Of a DNA stretch of 38,522 bases, positions 7,850-14,388 are shown in pieces (position 1 is the first letter of the stretch; every line of letters starts with the position of its first letter). The notes under the pieces are model-generated. The model was not told the DNA's origin, made no database searches, and worked only from the letters and a program-made list of their open reading frames with translations. The DNA is taken from positions 1 to 38,522 of IMG/VR virus record IMGVR_UViG_3300031885_000054. One strand, given 5' to 3'. The stretch is from a virus. The position numbers and the translations under genes were made by a program.

Positions 7850-9697
7850 TTATTTTCTGTCATCGAACAATCTCACACCCTCGAACCTGTTTTTCCGCTT
7901 TAACACTGAAAAATCCAAATCTAATCCTTCTCTCATCGATTCCGCCCCCACCGCTTTTCGGAGTATCTTGACGACCTTTTGTCTTTCATGCTCCGCCACC
8001 TGGTCATCTAATGGTGTCCGTATTGGCCTTAAAATTTTTTGCGTCTCCTGTCTCCTGTCTCCTGTCTTCTGTTCCCCGTCTCCTGTCTCCTGTCTTCTGT
8101 CTCTCTCCACTTCCTGCATTGCCCTTATCGTTAATGTTGTCAGGTCCATATTCCGGGTAAGCTCGCTATTGCGGAAATCCTTTGCTACCCGCAGGACCCT
8201 TCGTTTCTCCCTCATTGCATTTCGCAGTGATTCTTCCTTGACCGCCGTCCCGTAATTGATAAGCTGGTTTTGCTCGGCGATTGTGATGAGCTTGAGTGTT
8301 GCCGCATCGTAGATATAGGCCTTTCGCAGGTCATCGGGGTCATAAGTCAACCTGACTTTTCGTCCCTGATGAATCAGGAGCTCCCTGTTATACTGGCCGT
8401 AGTAAATCCCTTTGAATTGGACACCGTTCTTGCCGACCATCAGCTCGCGGCTCCATACCCGCATAAGAAGGTCCACAACTCCCGGAACAAGGATCCTGTG
8501 GATTCGGCGGGATTGGAACACTTCTATTGGGCTTTGTTCCTCCATGTCTTTTGCGCTGTGAGCATTAACGTTATAAACCTCAACGTAAGAGGCAAACAAT
8601 GACTCAAACTTCTCAAAACTTATGCCCTTATGAATGGTGCCCGGGTCCTTAAGTTTTTCTACCAGGTCCTCCGGCTTTCGCTTGGTGTCTTTTCCGCAGT
8701 ATAAATCGAAGGTTGCCGTGAACTGCGAATCGATTGTTGCAAATAACCTCTCGATTCGCTTGGCCTTTGCGTTATAAGGTATCGCAAAAGATACGCTGAC
8801 GTCCATCATCGCGTATATGCCGGCCATCATTTTCTCATCGAGATAACCTTTACTGAGCCTGGCCTGCTTGGTAACGCCGGTAAATAACTCGCTGTCATAA
8901 TCCTTGCCGTTATCGATTTTGACCGATTCGGGCGGCCCAAACTTTTCTATCGCCCGTTTCATTGATAGAAGGATTGTCGTCTGGTTGGGAATAACGGAAA
9001 TATACCAGCCGACAATCATCCTGCTCTTCAGGTCCTGCCAGACCGTCATCCAGGGCCTGATCCATTCGTTCTGGTGTCGAATCACGCAATTGAACTGGCT
9101 GTGGTCTCCGACCCAGACCTGGTTCGGCTCGATGCTGTCCGGGTCAATTTCAATATATGGTGCGCACTTTGCCTCGTAAGCCGCCAGGCCTTCCCTGTGC
9201 AGCACAATTGCCGGCAGCGGGATTCTGTCTTTGACGACCCTATACATCACGGGCAGGGGCGGAATTTTCCAGCCGCGTTTTTGCGATTTGTTGATATAAC
9301 TGGTATTTCGCCAGCAGGTTTTTAAGGGCAACTGCTGCTGCGTGAGAAAAAGTGATTTGAAAAATTCAAATGCCTCTTCATCTATAATTTCATTGTCGAA
9401 CCTGCCTCCTCCTCTCATATCGACAAGTCCCAAAAGTCCCTGCATCCTGAAATTTTTAAGCCAGCGGTATAGAGTGGTCCTCGTCAGTCCCCTGCTGCCA
9501 GCGATGAATAGGTCCATCGCCTCGTTTGTAGTTAGTTTGTGTTGGCGGCTGAACTGGTTGAATTGCTGTATGATCCCCAATCGGCGGACCGCCTCATCTC
9601 TTTTATATGTGGAAATGTTGGCAAGCTCTTCGGCGTTTACGGGGTTTTTCGCCTGCCCTATAAAATCTGTGTTAATCTGTGTTAATCCGTGGTTCAT
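7850..9697 (-). CDS. A: MuA-like DDE transposase
   Basis: 615 residues (Mu A has 663). N-terminal HTH-type DNA-binding region at about 35-95 (NEAMDLFIAGSRGLTRTTLY), RNase-H-fold catalytic core with D198 (VWVGDHSQFN), D262 (VKIDNGKDY) and E316 (KAKRIERLF). Spacings of 64 and 54 are close to 67 and 56 in Mu A. A beta-barrel follows (about 420-475), then a basic helical C-terminal region that would contact MuB. Residues about 532-552 are encoded by an inserted heptamer array. The first 12 residues (MNHGLTQINTDF) are encoded by a dispersed intergenic phrase, and no strong ribosome site is visible. It carries out integration and replicative transposition of the genome. Confidence 0.95.
   Translation of the reverse strand: MNHGLTQINTDFIGQAKNPVNAEELANISTYKRDEAVRRLGIIQQFNQFSRQHKLTTNEAMDLFIAGSRGLTRTTLYRWLKNFRMQGLLGLVDMRGGGRFDNEIIDEEAFEFFKSLFLTQQQLPLKTCWRNTSYINKSQKRGWKIPPLPVMYRVVKDRIPLPAIVLHREGLAAYEAKCAPYIEIDPDSIEPNQVWVGDHSQFNCVIRHQNEWIRPWMTVWQDLKSRMIVGWYISVIPNQTTILLSMKRAIEKFGPPESVKIDNGKDYDSELFTGVTKQARLSKGYLDEKMMAGIYAMMDVSVSFAIPYNAKAKRIERLFATIDSQFTATFDLYCGKDTKRKPEDLVEKLKDPGTIHKGISFEKFESLFASYVEVYNVNAHSAKDMEEQSPIEVFQSRRIHRILVPGVVDLLMRVWSRELMVGKNGVQFKGIYYGQYNRELLIHQGRKVRLTYDPDDLRKAYIYDAATLKLITIAEQNQLINYGTAVKEESLRNAMREKRRVLRVAKDFRNSELTRNMDLTTLTIRAMQEVERDRRQETGDGEQKTGDRRQETQKILRPIRTPLDDQVAEHERQKVVKILRKAVGAESMREGLDLDFSVLKRKNRFEGVRLFDDRK
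8043..8105. repeat. 63-bp nine-heptamer array inside the transposase gene
   Basis: On the + strand: GTCTCCT three times, GTCTTCT, GTTCCCC, GTCTCCT twice, GTCTTCT, GTCTCTC, all in phase. Because 63 is a multiple of three the reading frame is kept, giving the heptapeptide pattern RRQETGD, GEQKTGD, RRQETQK in MuA. It lies in the linker after the beta-barrel domain. Confidence 0.9.
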
Positions 9698-9735
9698 TTC
9701 TTTTATTTTTCTCTGTGGTCTCTGTGCTCTCTGCG
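9665..9735. repeat. Dispersed 10-bp and 9-bp phrases upstream of and into MuA
   Basis: Positions 9665-9697 hold CTGTGTTAATC-type 10-bp units ending TTAATCCGTGGTTCAT; read leftward, the CAT is the MuA start codon. Positions 9704-9735 hold CTCTGTGGT, CTCTGTGCT and CTCTGCGGC, a 9-bp phrase. Both are in + orientation although the genes here run leftward. Confidence 0.8.
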
Positions 9736-9751
9736 GCTAAAGTTTGAACGG

Positions 9752-10264
9752 TCATTTTTGAAAATGCCTTATAAGGCACTCTATGGCCTGATTGACGGCA
9801 TTTAATGCCTTTTGAAAATTGCCTAATAGTTCGCTCGTTTCCGGGGTAACTTCCCCCTTTATTCCCGGCGGCCATTCTTTATCGTATTCTCCCCCGGGGC
9901 CCGTTAGGACCGGCGCCGGCTCCGGCATTTCGTTTAGCATTGTCCATTTGCCGGAAGGGTGACATTTCTCGACAATTGTATCCATTCCCATCGGATGTGT
10001 TGCCGAGCAACCATCGGTGCCCATCATTCTTACCGGGTATTTTTGGTATTTATGGATGAGCCATAAGGCAACCGGGGGGTCCCCCTGGGTCTTTTTGAAT
10101 TGAACGACTTCCCATCCGCAGTTGCATTTGAAACAGTATCCCAAGTACGTCCTGAACTCGGTTTGATAGCGGTTTGTCTGTGCCGGCAGGACCTGTGCTT
10201 GTATCGGCTTAAAGCATTGCGGGCAAACCACCGCCTCGATTGTAATCGTTTGTTCATTGTTCAT
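9752..10264 (-). CDS. Zinc-ribbon-containing early protein, function unknown
   Basis: 170 residues from the chosen ATG at 10264. A zinc ribbon is suggested by C14PQC17 and C44FKCNC49 with hydrophobic beta strands between. The middle has GTDGCSATHPMGMDT and CHPSGKWTML; the C-terminal 45 residues are helical. The longer reading to 10381 is rejected because its first 39 residues overlap a better small ORF in another frame (10254-10421), and AGAAG lies just upstream of this ATG. It is the gene directly upstream of MuA, in the place where Mu-like phages often carry small early regulators. A DNA- or RNA-binding role is only inferred. Confidence 0.55.
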   Translation of the reverse strand: MNNEQTITIEAVVCPQCFKPIQAQVLPAQTNRYQTEFRTYLGYCFKCNCGWEVVQFKKTQGDPPVALWLIHKYQKYPVRMMGTDGCSATHPMGMDTIVEKCHPSGKWTMLNEMPEPAPVLTGPGGEYDKEWPPGIKGEVTPETSELLGNFQKALNAVNQAIECLIRHFQK

Positions 10265-10421
10265 AATTTCTTCTGGCATCCTGATCTGGAATAAATGCTT
10301 TCTCTGAACGGTTTTTAAGATATTGACCAATTGCCTCGCCTTTGAGCAATCCGGAGATTTCCTTATAGCGGGCTTTTGCAATCAATCGGCCTTTGTTGGA
10401 TTTCATTGTTCTTTTTGCCAT
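10254..10421 (-). CDS. 55-residue basic protein, function unknown
   Basis: Short ORF found by reading the - strand: MAKRTMKSNKGRLIAKARYK at the N-terminus, then EISGLLKGEAIGQYLKNRSE and a tail ending NYEQ. It is strongly basic and probably helical. Its stop overlaps the start of the zinc-ribbon gene by 11 bases. The codon pattern and the overlap support a real gene. No Shine-Dalgarno sequence is seen; upstream lies a dispersed phrase repeat. A small DNA-binding protein is possible but not shown. Confidence 0.5.
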   Translation of the reverse strand: MAKRTMKSNKGRLIAKARYKEISGLLKGEAIGQYLKNRSEKAFIPDQDARRNYEQ

Positions 10422-10555
10422 TTGATTTTTGTCGCGTTAATCCCTGTTAATCCGTGTTAATCCGTGGTTAAAATTCTCTGTGTTCTCTGTGGCTATTTTT
10501 ATTTTTTCATAATATTTTTGCGTCTGCGGTTTCTCCCATCCTCGCTGTACCATCC
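10422..10555. repeat. Intergenic phrases: four 10-bp units plus 9-bp phrase
   Basis: Positions 10433-10472 hold four 10-bp units (GCGTTAATCC, CTGTTAATCC, GTGTTAATCC, GTGGTTAAAA), followed at about 10475-10495 by CTCTGTGTT and CTCTGTGGC. All in + orientation between two leftward genes. Nothing coding is supported in the rest of the gap. Confidence 0.8.
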
Positions 10556-11098
10556 TTATCTATGATTTGAATCCCATTTGGTTACCATAAAACGCCCAAA
10601 TGGACCTTTTCGTTCAGGTCGAAAATCGAGAAGACCCACTCTTTCGCCTGCATCGTCGACGATTTTTCTTATTTGGTCTTCTTTCATCAAGGTATCCTCA
10701 TAATCTAAATCAAAACTGCATTTCCAGTCATTCAATCGTGGGCGATGTTTTATGATTCGCCCTTTCGTAGCCGGAATAACAACTGGTCTCGAATCGATTG
10801 AGTAATTTTTTGTTCCCAAAGGAATCCGCTCAGGACCAATCATTACGCAGGCTGCCACTACTTTTTGTAATGAAGCCCTACCCTTGCCCTTGCTGTAAGT
10901 TGCAGAATTAACTAAAGACCTTTGTATGCAAATCGCTGGAATGTAAAGCTCTTTTGTATCGGGGTCTCGATATGCTGCAACCTCAGCCTGGTCCTCTTTT
11001 GACTTATTTTCAAAACCCTCGATTTTTACCATCGGATACTGATTCATCAACAGGGGGCTTTTGCCTGTGATCTCGATTTTAATTGTTTTCGTTGCCAT
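10556..11098 (-). CDS. Conserved phage protein with PLLMN and RPERKGPFGRF motifs
   Basis: 180 residues. The N-terminus reads TIKIEITGKSPLLMNQYP and the C-terminus has GERVGLLDFRPERKGPFGRF, a pair of motifs I associate with a widespread phage protein family of unknown function. The middle has CIQRSLVNSATYSKGKG. The start at 11098 is supported by AAAGGA about 8 bases upstream. The layout (beta strand, PLLM, later a Gly-rich loop) is reminiscent of RAMP/Cas7-like folds, but I cannot show this from sequence alone. It sits in the early operon between the endolysin and the genes leading to MuA; the function is probably nucleic-acid related, by position only. Confidence 0.6.
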   Translation of the reverse strand: MATKTIKIEITGKSPLLMNQYPMVKIEGFENKSKEDQAEVAAYRDPDTKELYIPAICIQRSLVNSATYSKGKGRASLQKVVAACVMIGPERIPLGTKNYSIDSRPVVIPATKGRIIKHRPRLNDWKCSFDLDYEDTLMKEDQIRKIVDDAGERVGLLDFRPERKGPFGRFMVTKWDSNHR

Positions 11099-11120
11099 CA
11101 AAATTTCCTTTCTTAAAAAA

Positions 11121-11290
11121 CCTTAGTTTACCTTGCTATGCCCGACCGGGCCCCACACCACCTTACCAAACCATACTCGACCGCACCGCACCATACAGAA
11201 CCACACCCCACCACGCCATACCTCGCCCCGCCATACCGCGCCACACCATACCCTACCTCGCATCGCCACACCTCACCTCACCTCACCTTA
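11121..11290. repeat. 170-bp degenerate pentamer array, 34 units of CCNNR
   Basis: Read from 11121 in strict 5-bp steps: CCTTA, GTTTA, CCTTG, CTATG, CCCGA, CCGGG, CCCCA, CACCA, CCTTA, CCAAA and so on to CCTCA three times and CCTTA. 28 of 34 units begin CC, 33 begin C and all 34 end in A or G. On the leftward strand this is a YNNGG pattern. Five is not a multiple of three, so it is not coding. It lies between two leftward genes. Confidence 0.9.
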
Positions 11291-12097
11291 TTTAATATTT
11301 TTTATTTTCTCCCAATAACCATCGACATCTTTTCCCCGCCAGCCGGCGGGTCCATAATGAAAAATCATTGATGAGATTTCTTCGAGATGGTTATCAAGAT
11401 GCATTGCGATATAAAGTTTTGCGACTAATTTTGCCCTCTCGATATCCCGCATATCCCAGAGGGCGTAATTCAATCCGAACCGTTGATTGACATCTGTAAG
11501 GGCCTCCTGATGGATTTGAAATGGCCCTATTGCCCTGCCGTTATCACCATCGGGTGGATTAAGTCGTCCCGATGATTCCTGCTGCCAGATTTTATCAACA
11601 AGTTCATCTAACCAATCTGTGCTTATAAAATGCCCTCCGGTGGCAATCTTGACACCGGAGGGTTCGGCTGGAAGGGAGAATATATCGTTTATCCGCTGCT
11701 TGTCCCCGACAGAAACATCTGGGGGTGGCGGATTATTTTCGGGGCGGAGGATGGAGGCCCATTCCCGCCCCTGTGTCAGTGGATAGCTAACCCACAACGT
11801 AGTGGGTCTGGTTTCATGCCCGCCGGGCTCGCTTGCTCCGGCAGGCATCGTGGAGGAGAGAGCTGTATCATTTATCCACCCTGTCTTTATGTCCTCTGTA
11901 CTCTCTGAGGCTGGCAAGGTGGTATTATTTTCCGGGTGCGGGAGAGGGGGGGACCCTCCCGCCCCGTGGAGGATTGCCAAAAGGCAAAAAAGGCCGCCCA
12001 GAATCGTTCCCATTATGAACCCGTATAAGAACCTGTTGATTCTCTCATTTATCCGTGTTAATCCGTGGTCAATGGCTATTTCGTCTCGTCTATTCAT
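11288..12097 (-). CDS. Membrane-anchored lytic transglycosylase (endolysin)
   Basis: 269 residues from the ATG at 12097. One membrane segment near residues 24-44 (FLYGFIMGTILGGLFCLLAI), then a Pro/Ser-rich linker of about 110 residues, then an SLT/lysozyme-like domain from about 165: IWQQESSGRLNP with the likely catalytic Glu174, GDNGRAIGPFQIH, and a late HYGPAGWRG. This would cut peptidoglycan from the periplasm, anchored in the inner membrane as in signal-anchor endolysins. Residues 8-18 (IAIDHGLTRIN) come from a dispersed phrase repeat. An upstream TTG at 12106 is the alternative start. It is transcribed with the early genes, away from the late lysis-type genes at 14.4-15.6 kb. Confidence 0.72.
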   Translation of the reverse strand: MNRRDEIAIDHGLTRINERINRFLYGFIMGTILGGLFCLLAILHGAGGSPPLPHPENNTTLPASESTEDIKTGWINDTALSSTMPAGASEPGGHETRPTTLWVSYPLTQGREWASILRPENNPPPPDVSVGDKQRINDIFSLPAEPSGVKIATGGHFISTDWLDELVDKIWQQESSGRLNPPDGDNGRAIGPFQIHQEALTDVNQRFGLNYALWDMRDIERAKLVAKLYIAMHLDNHLEEISSMIFHYGPAGWRGKDVDGYWEKIKNIK

Positions 12098-12203
12098 CTG
12101 CGCCAATCTGTGTTAATCCGTGGTTCAAATTCTCCATGTCCTTTTTTCGTGTTAATTCGTGGCTAATTTTCTCTGTGCACTCTGTGCCCTCTGTGGCTAT
12201 TTT
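12048..12203. repeat. Cluster of dispersed 10-bp and 9-bp phrases
   Basis: TTAATCCGTGGT cores at about 12055-12070 and 12111-12124, a variant TTAATTCGTGGC at about 12152, then CTCTGTGCA, CTCTGTGCC, CTCTGTGGC at about 12173-12197. All + orientation, opposite to the surrounding genes. The first copy lies inside the N-terminal coding part of the endolysin gene. Confidence 0.8.
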
Positions 12204-12302
12204 TTAAATTATCAATAATACCCTTGCAAACAGGAACCCTGCAAACATCGAAAGGATGACAATCCCCGTAATAATCAGATGGATGACTATTTTTCTTAAC
12301 AT
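12204..12302 (-). CDS. 32-residue single-span membrane peptide
   Basis: Short leftward ORF: MLRKIVIHLIITGIVILSMF then AGFLFARVLLII and stop. A short basic start is followed by one continuous hydrophobic stretch long enough to cross the membrane. It lies just upstream of the endolysin gene and in the same direction, so a holin-like or accessory lysis role is possible. No ribosome-binding site is visible and it is flanked on both sides by phrase repeats, so it might be non-functional. Found by eye. Confidence 0.4.
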   Translation of the reverse strand: MLRKIVIHLIITGIVILSMFAGFLFARVLLII

Positions 12303-12396
12303 AAAATTCGTGTAAATCCGTGTTAATCCGTGGCTAACTTTCTCTGTGCCCATCCGTGTAAATCCGTGTTAATCCGTGGTTAAAATTCTTTTCGCC
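12303..12396. repeat. Dispersed 10-bp phrases, two copies
   Basis: TGTAAATCCGTGTTAATCCG followed by TGGC at about 12311-12334, and a second similar copy ending GTGGTTAAAATTC at about 12357-12389, with a CTCTGTGCCC fragment between. + orientation. No gene seen here. Confidence 0.8.
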
Positions 12397-12600
12397 TCAT
12401 GTCTTCTGTGGCCTAAATTGCAAAGGGATACTTAAACAAAAACTTGTCATATTTAGCAATTTCACCTGGTCTAATAAATGGATGCCATCCAATGCAATAA
12501 GGGCCAAACTCAGTCTTGCTCTAAGGTCTAACCCTTTTAATTCAGGGAGTTCGCTCAAAATGTCCGCCAGATGCTTTTTCTGTGCTTTTTTCATGCCCAT
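12397..12600 (-). CDS. Small helical protein, function unknown
   Basis: 67 residues: MGMKKAQKKHLADILSELPE, then LKGLDLRARLSLALIALDGIH and a tail ending FRPQKT. Basic N-terminus and amphipathic helices. I do not recognise it. ATG at 12600, or at 12594; no clear ribosome site, since the sequence upstream is a phrase repeat. It lies between the first regulator-like gene and the lysis genes in the leftward operon. The composition looks coding, but the evidence is limited. Confidence 0.45.
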   Translation of the reverse strand: MGMKKAQKKHLADILSELPELKGLDLRARLSLALIALDGIHLLDQVKLLNMTSFCLSIPLQFRPQKT

Positions 12601-12768
12601 AATCTGTGCTAATCCGTGTTAATCCGTGGTTAAAATTCTTTTATTTCTCCCTTGACTTCCTGTTTTCTTTCAGTTATCATTACTCACTTATCAATTCTCA
12701 GGACGGATCCTGCTATTTTTATCTCCCCGCCACCTTTATCGCTAAGGTGCGGGGAGGGACAATAATTA
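12601..12768. other. 168-bp gap: phrase repeat and strong hairpin
   Basis: TGTGCTAATCCGTGTTAATC and GTGGTTAAAATT at about 12603-12639 is another 10-bp phrase copy. Positions 12723-12756 form a hairpin: CTCCCCG pairs with CGGGGAG and CACCTT with AAGGTG, with one bulged C and a seven-base loop. It is not followed by a T-run in either direction, so it is not a typical intrinsic terminator. Confidence 0.6.
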
Positions 12769-12789
12769 CTCAGCCGACAGCCGGCTGAG
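12769..12789. terminator. Inverted repeat at the 3' end of the first leftward gene
   Basis: CTCAGCCG at 12769-12776 and CGGCTGAG at 12782-12789 pair perfectly across a five-base loop and overlap the stop codon of the gene at 12770-12979. With the hairpin 13 bases further on it could attenuate leftward transcription. The poor T-run makes termination uncertain. Confidence 0.35.
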
Positions 12790-12979
12790 TTGTATCCTGT
12801 TGGTAAATATCTATTCCGTGCTGTTCGATTATTTTGTTTAATTCCCGCAGGAGGAGCACTCTTACAAGGTCATGGGGCTTTCGAGAGACAACCGGCGCCA
12901 CGGCATTGAGCTTCCGAAAAAGCCCTTTGTCATTCCTCTTGTCAAAATGCAAGGTTTCTACAGGTCTTATTGTCGCCAT
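12770..12979 (-). CDS. Small regulator-like protein at the head of the leftward arm
   Basis: 69 residues: MATIRPVETLHFDKRNDKGL, then a segment SRKPHDLVRVLLLRELNKII and a polar tail. The pattern of a short strand followed by two helices, the second rich in Arg and Leu, is compatible with a ribbon-helix-helix or similar small DNA-binding fold, but no family is certain. It is the first gene of the leftward operon, divergent from the regulator at 13116, which is where Mu-like phages carry ner-type early regulators. Only a weak AAAGAGA lies upstream. Function inferred from place and size. Confidence 0.5.
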   Translation of the reverse strand: MATIRPVETLHFDKRNDKGLFRKLNAVAPVVSRKPHDLVRVLLLRELNKIIEQHGIDIYQQDTTQPAVG

Positions 12980-13115
12980 AACTCAATTCTCTTTGAAAGT
13001 ATTACAAACGTATCCTATGTATCGGCGGGAATCAACATAAAAGTTCTCTCTATTTCCCAAAATTACTGAAAATTACCGTTGAAACCTGTTAAGTTCTTTA
13101 ATATCAAATGATTAT
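12980..13115. promoter_or_regulatory. Divergent control region between leftward and rightward arms
   Basis: 136 bp between two divergent small genes, A/T-rich and free of the phrase repeats that fill most other gaps. It holds a direct repeat GTATC at 13010-13014 and 13019-13023, a possible operator. A leftward promoter is not clear: TTGATT and TACGTT are 17 bases apart on the - strand but match weakly. Confidence 0.5.
13079..13107 (+). promoter_or_regulatory. Candidate promoter for a leaderless regulator transcript
   Basis: TTGAAA at 13079-13084, a 17-base spacer, and TATCAA at 13102-13107. The first box matches five of six consensus bases and the second four of six. The ATG of the next gene begins only nine bases after the second box, so a transcript would begin at or next to the start codon. 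No ribosome-binding site is present in that gap, which agrees with leaderless translation. Confidence 0.45.
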
Positions 13116-13535
13116 ATGACTGAAGATTTTTTGAAAAGAGGTTATAATTTTTCTCGTGAACTCCTTGAAGAGTGGGAAAAATTCCACGCTCCAAGCAAGG
13201 ATTACAGTCCCTCCGCCGCAGCAGCATTTCTTATCTATATGGTTCTTGAACCTGCACTTCGAGAAAAATTACGCAAATTAGCCTTTCAAAAAAACATCAA
13301 ACAGGCCAGAATAGAGGCGAGAAAAGAATTGCGACAAACAATCATTGATGCTTATTTTACTGGTTTTGTGGGTATCCATTCTGAAGAAGATAGGGCCTTG
13401 CTTCTTAAGAATTTCATAAAAACCGAAAAAATACGCATTTTGTCTCCTGAAGAATCGGCTGAAGTCAAAAAAATTAAAGAAGAACTTGGACCCGAGCCGA
13501 TGGAAACAAAATCTAAAAAGGCGAAGAACGCGTGA
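13116..13535 (+). CDS. Ribbon-helix-helix-like regulator, repressor candidate
   Basis: 139 residues. Residues about 9-55 read FSRELLEEWEKFHAPSKDYS then PSAAAAFLIYMVLEPALREK, a strand-helix-helix pattern like Arc/CopG-type or related tetramerising regulators; the rest is a charged, mostly helical tail ending KSKKAKNA. It is the first rightward gene, divergent from the small early regulator, the classic position of a lysogeny repressor in Mu-like phages. The DNA is more A-rich than the structural genes. Its stop overlaps the next gene's GTG by four bases. Repressor function is an inference from place and fold pattern. Confidence 0.5.
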   Translation: MTEDFLKRGYNFSRELLEEWEKFHAPSKDYSPSAAAAFLIYMVLEPALREKLRKLAFQKNIKQARIEARKELRQTIIDAYFTGFVGIHSEEDRALLLKNFIKTEKIRILSPEESAEVKKIKEELGPEPMETKSKKAKNA

Positions 13536-13900
13536 AAACCCAATGCCCCAAATGTAAAGAAGAACAGGAAATACCTAAAGAATATGAAGGTCGAGAAATA
13601 AAGTGTAAGGGATGTTCGGACCGTTTTCTCGCCCTAAAAATCATACCTTTAGTTATAGAGAACAACCAAAAAACTATTCCGGCTCCTTCCCCAAAATTGA
13701 ACTCTGAACCTATCAAATGTCCTCGATGTGGTTCGTTGCAAATAACTGCAAACAAAAAAGGATTTAGCGGAGGCAAGGCCGTTGGTGGTGCTATATTGTT
13801 AGGACCTTTAGGATTACTGGTCGGATTGCATCGTAGCAAAGAAATTATAATTACCTGTTTGAATTGTGGACATACTTGGGAACCCCCAAAGCCCCCCTGA
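13532..13900 (+). CDS. Double zinc-ribbon protein with hydrophobic hairpin
   Basis: 122 residues, GTG start overlapping the previous stop (GTGA). First ribbon: C5PKC8 and C25KGC28. Second ribbon: C63PRC66 and C109LNC112 followed by GHTW. Between the second pair lies a Gly-rich hydrophobic stretch at about 78-100 (GGKAVGGAILLGPLGLLVGL). Small bacterial proteins with this arrangement are widespread and poorly understood. Coupling to the RHH-like gene suggests the two are expressed together in the lysogen. A host-type accessory gene picked up by the phage is possible. Confidence 0.6.
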   Translation: MKTQCPKCKEEQEIPKEYEGREIKCKGCSDRFLALKIIPLVIENNQKTIPAPSPKLNSEPIKCPRCGSLQITANKKGFSGGKAVGGAILLGPLGLLVGLHRSKEIIITCLNCGHTWEPPKPP

Positions 13901-14220
13901 AATCCCAACCCCTGGCCCCTGACCCCCGACCCCTGATCCCTTTGAAATCCGTGTTAATCTGTGTTAATCCGTGGTCAAAAACGTTTCCCCTGAAATCCTG
14001 CCTTTTTTGAAATCCGTGTTAATCCGTGTTAATCCGTGGTTAAAATTTTTTTAAGATTTCCCTTGCCCTTTCCCGATAACATTATTAGTTTGTGATTGAC
14101 AGCATGGATGCTTGTTGCATTCATTAACAAATTCCGACGTGCATATTAAGGCCCGCCGGCTGAGTTGTATCAAAACTTGGTCGGGGGCTTTCTGCATTTT
14201 TGAAGCCCTCCAAAAAAAAA
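13896..14220. repeat. Gap with heptamer phrase and 10-bp phrases
   Basis: Positions 13903-13944 are six heptamers in phase (TCCCAAC, CCCTGGC, CCCTGAC, CCCCGAC, CCCTGAT, CCCTTTG). Two 10-bp phrase copies follow at about 13946-13977 and 14011-14044. Positions 14155-14171 repeat 12780-12796 exactly (GCCGGCTGAGTTGTATC). No convincing gene. Confidence 0.75.
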
Positions 14221-14382
14221 CCGTGTTAATCCGTGGTTAAGAATGATTTTTGATAATCCGTAAAAATCCTTGTTAATCCGTGGTTAAGAATGATTTTTGA
14301 TAATCGGTAAAAATCCGTGTTAATCCGTGGTTAAGCATGATTTTTGATAATCGGTAAAAACCCGTGTTAATCCGTGGTTAAA
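14221..14382 (+). repeat. Tandem array with 47-bp period
   Basis: CCGTGGTTAA begins at 14231, 14278, 14325 and 14372, exactly 47 bp apart. Between these, AATGATTTTTGATAATC and GGTAAAAA are repeated with few changes. The array is a tandem expansion of the 10-bp phrase plus a spacer. A partial spacer copy (AATGATTTTTAATAATCCG) recurs before the gene at 16083. Confidence 0.9.
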
Positions 14383-14388
14383 AACTTT

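Noticed and set aside
9672-9875. 67-residue - strand ORF upstream of MuA
   Set aside because: Most of it overlaps the zinc-ribbon gene in another frame and its end is translated phrase repeat.
11083-11371. Three overlapping + strand ORFs rich in Pro, Thr and His
   Set aside because: They are open only because the pentamer array lacks stop codons on that strand. Three frames are open at once and there is no ribosome site.
14221-14382. Repeat array as a CRISPR
   Set aside because: The units between the cores are near-identical, so there are no unique spacers. No cas genes are present.
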